Assembly: GCA_002405445.1 (NCBI GenBank)
Contig: DHLV01000207.1
Location: 16,321 to 42,227 of the forward strand
From: Flammeovirgaceae bacterium UBA4659
GTDB taxonomy: Bacteria; Bacteroidota; Bacteroidia; Cytophagales; Cyclobacteriaceae
Direction of reading: 5' to 3'
Length of the DNA stretch: 25,907 nucleotides
The translations under genes and the position numbers were made by a program. Positions 24,419 to 25,907 of the stretch are shown piece after piece. Numbering within the stretch: position 1 is the first letter of the stretch; every line of letters starts with the position of its first letter. Below the pieces are notes generated by a model, which was not told the origin of the DNA, searched no databases, and was given only the letters and a program-made list of their open reading frames with translations.

Positions 24419-25504
24419 TTGCAAGCAAAAGCTTACTTACTGCTAGAAGATGGCCTCCTGGTTGAGGGGAGAGCCATTGGCAAAATAGGGACATCCGGAG
24501 GCGAAATCTGTTTCAATACCGGCATGACCGGCTATCAGGAGATTTATACCGACCCATCGTACTATGGGCAGATTATCGTGAATACCGCTGCGCATATCGG
24601 TAATTATGGCACCATCGATGCGGAGCAAGAATCGGCCGCGCCCACGATTAAGGGTATCGTCATCAACGAATTTTCGGATGACTTCAGCCGCAAGGCAGCG
24701 AAACAGAGCTTGCAACAATACCTGGAGAAAAACAACGTGGTTGGCATTGCCGATGTGGACACGCGCAAATTAGTACGCCACATTCGCAGCAAAGGTGCGC
24801 AAAATGCTATCATCTCGTCAGAGCTCTCGCCCGAGCAATTAAAAGCGGAATTGAAAAAAGTGCCCTCGATGGACGGCTTGGAGTTGTCATCGGTGGTGAG
24901 CACGAAGAAACCGTATTTCTTTGGCGATGCCAATGCAGCCATTAAAATTGCAGCGTTGGATGTAGGCATCAAAACGAATATTCTTAGAAACTTATCTGAG
25001 CGCGGATGCTATGTGCAGGTGTTTCCTGCAAAAACATCTTTTGCGGAGATGAACGCATGGAATCCCGATGGGTATTTTATTTCCAACGGCCCTGGCGATC
25101 CATCGGTGATGGACTATGCAGTGAAGACCGTGAAGGAAATATTGGCTGCTGATAAACCAGTTTTTGGTATTTGCTTGGGGCATCAATTGTTGGCGTTGGC
25201 CGCAGGACTTACCACTTTTAAAATGCACCACGGGCATCGTGGACTTAATCACCCGGTAAAGAATTTGGTTTCTGGCCTAGGTGAAATGACTTCACAAAAC
25301 CACGGCTTTGCAGTGAAGAACGAAGGCTTGGATCAACACCCTGAGATTGAAGTGACGCACGTGCATTTGAATGACGAAACCATCATGGGCATTCGGTTGA
25401 AAAACAAAAAAGCGTTTTCGGTGCAGTATCACCCCGAGGCTTCGCCCGGGCCGCATGATAGCAGGTATTTGTTTGATCAGTTTTTAACGATGATTAAAAA
25501 CTAA
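24419..25504 (+). CDS. carA: Carbamoyl-phosphate synthase small subunit (glutamine-hydrolysing)
   Basis: A 361-residue protein of usual length. The N-terminal domain has LLLEDGLLVEGRAIG and GEICFNTGMTGYQEIYTDPS. The C-terminal class I glutamine amidotransferase has nucleophile C252 (GICLGHQ) and H338/E340 (QYHPEASPGPHD). It releases ammonia from glutamine and passes it to CarB to make carbamoyl phosphate for arginine and pyrimidines; carB is not in the window. The start is a TTG: the frame has a stop at 24404 and no ATG between, and the next Met (residue 36) is inside the conserved core. It follows rplQ, an order I recall from other Bacteroidota. Confidence 0.97.
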   Translation: MQAKAYLLLEDGLLVEGRAIGKIGTSGGEICFNTGMTGYQEIYTDPSYYGQIIVNTAAHIGNYGTIDAEQESAAPTIKGIVINEFSDDFSRKAAKQSLQQYLEKNNVVGIADVDTRKLVRHIRSKGAQNAIISSELSPEQLKAELKKVPSMDGLELSSVVSTKKPYFFGDANAAIKIAALDVGIKTNILRNLSERGCYVQVFPAKTSFAEMNAWNPDGYFISNGPGDPSVMDYAVKTVKEILAADKPVFGICLGHQLLALAAGLTTFKMHHGHRGLNHPVKNLVSGLGEMTSQNHGFAVKNEGLDQHPEIEVTHVHLNDETIMGIRLKNKKAFSVQYHPEASPGPHDSRYLFDQFLTMIKN

Positions 25505-25508
25505 TTTA

Positions 25509-25907
25509 GTGAAGCTATTAATCATAAGTACACTATTTTCTTTTTGTGCAACTATTTGTTGTAGCGCTCAGGTTTCGTTTGGTGTTAAGCTTGGAGGAAA
25601 CGTAAATGGCCTTTTGGATAGAACTTCTGGGAGTTTAGTTTATTCTGTCAACAAAGAAGAGTTGCACTCTGGATATGGATTCCATTTGGGGATTTATTCA
25701 AGAATTGGTTCTGGAGACCTTTCGTTCATTCCGGAAATTCAATACTCAAAAAAAAATGCGGGTAGTTATAGTTATGATCTTTTAGAGATTCCTTTGATGC
25801 TTAACTACAAAATTTCAAAAACTGTTGAAATTGACGGAGGCGTTAGCGTTGACTACAATTTCTCCAACATTCCATTTGATAAGAAAATTAGTTTTGGTGG
25901 TTTGGTT
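25509..25907 (+). CDS. Outer-membrane beta-barrel protein (porin/PorT-like), 3' truncated
   Basis: The frame from GTG 25509 stays open for 133 codons to the window end. The start MKLLIISTLFSFCATICCSA is a signal peptide. The mature part alternates polar and hydrophobic residues in short strands (VSFGVKLGGNVNGL, GYGFHLGIYSRIG, LSFIPEIQYSKK, LLEIPLMLNYKI, VEIDGGVSVDYNFS). This is the pattern of the small outer-membrane beta-barrel family common in Bacteroidota; LEIPLMLNYK is a recurring element. The GTG start lies four bases after the carA stop, so it may be co-transcribed. The function of the family is mostly unknown. Confidence 0.7.
   Translation, partial: MKLLIISTLFSFCATICCSAQVSFGVKLGGNVNGLLDRTSGSLVYSVNKEELHSGYGFHLGIYSRIGSGDLSFIPEIQYSKKNAGSYSYDLLEIPLMLNYKISKTVEIDGGVSVDYNFSNIPFDKKISFGGLV

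Overview
The window looks like a chromosomal segment of a Bacteroidota bacterium, most plausibly a Cytophagales-type lineage (lineage is an inference). Three things point there. The best promoters match the Bacteroidota pattern TTTG-N19-TAnnTTTG. Clear Shine-Dalgarno sequences are rare. The protein types fit: a beta-barrel outer-membrane protein, a FecE-type ATPase with an LSDGQ signature, and a ribosomal cluster running rplQ-carA with no adk between secY and map. No tRNA, rRNA, CRISPR array, insertion sequence or phage gene was seen.

Bases 1-9374 are an accessory/metabolic region. On the + strand lie the 3' end of a class A beta-lactamase-like serine hydrolase, a DUF1611/DgcN-like protein with an enolase-superfamily dipeptide (or N-acyl-glutamate) epimerase, an ammonium transporter with its own terminator, and a lipoprotein amidase overlapping a CHASE2-like membrane protein. 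On the - strand lies a two-gene FecCD/FecE-type ABC importer with no substrate-binding protein beside it. A small DoxX-like gene follows that is broken by two apparent single-base shifts in homopolymers. Several of these genes could serve nitrogen or cell-wall peptide scavenging, but that link is inferred from proximity.

Bases 9507-24320 hold one long ribosomal-protein cluster (S10-spc-alpha order). It starts at rplC, so rpsJ and the str genes are not next to it. The order is rplC-rplD-rplW-rplB-rpsS-rplV-rpsC-rplP-rpmC-rpsQ-rplN-rplX-rplE-rpsN, then a 147-bp gap with a strong promoter and hairpin, then rpsH-rplF-rplR-rpsE-rpmD-rplO-secY-map-infA-rpmJ-rpsM-rpsK-rpsD-rpoA-rplQ, ending at a strong intrinsic terminator. 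It supplies ribosomal proteins, the Sec channel, methionine aminopeptidase, IF-1 and the RNA polymerase alpha subunit. S4, S14 and L36 are all zinc-free types.

Bases 24321-25907 hold carA (TTG start) and the start of a beta-barrel outer-membrane protein cut by the window end.

The points most worth following up are the output-less CHASE2 protein coupled to a lipoprotein amidase, the promoter/hairpin/inverted-repeat element before rpsH, the near-palindromic repeats translated in the L17 tail, the DUF1611-epimerase pair, and the double-frameshifted DoxX gene. I did not find a clearly new multi-gene system; most of the window is a conserved housekeeping locus.
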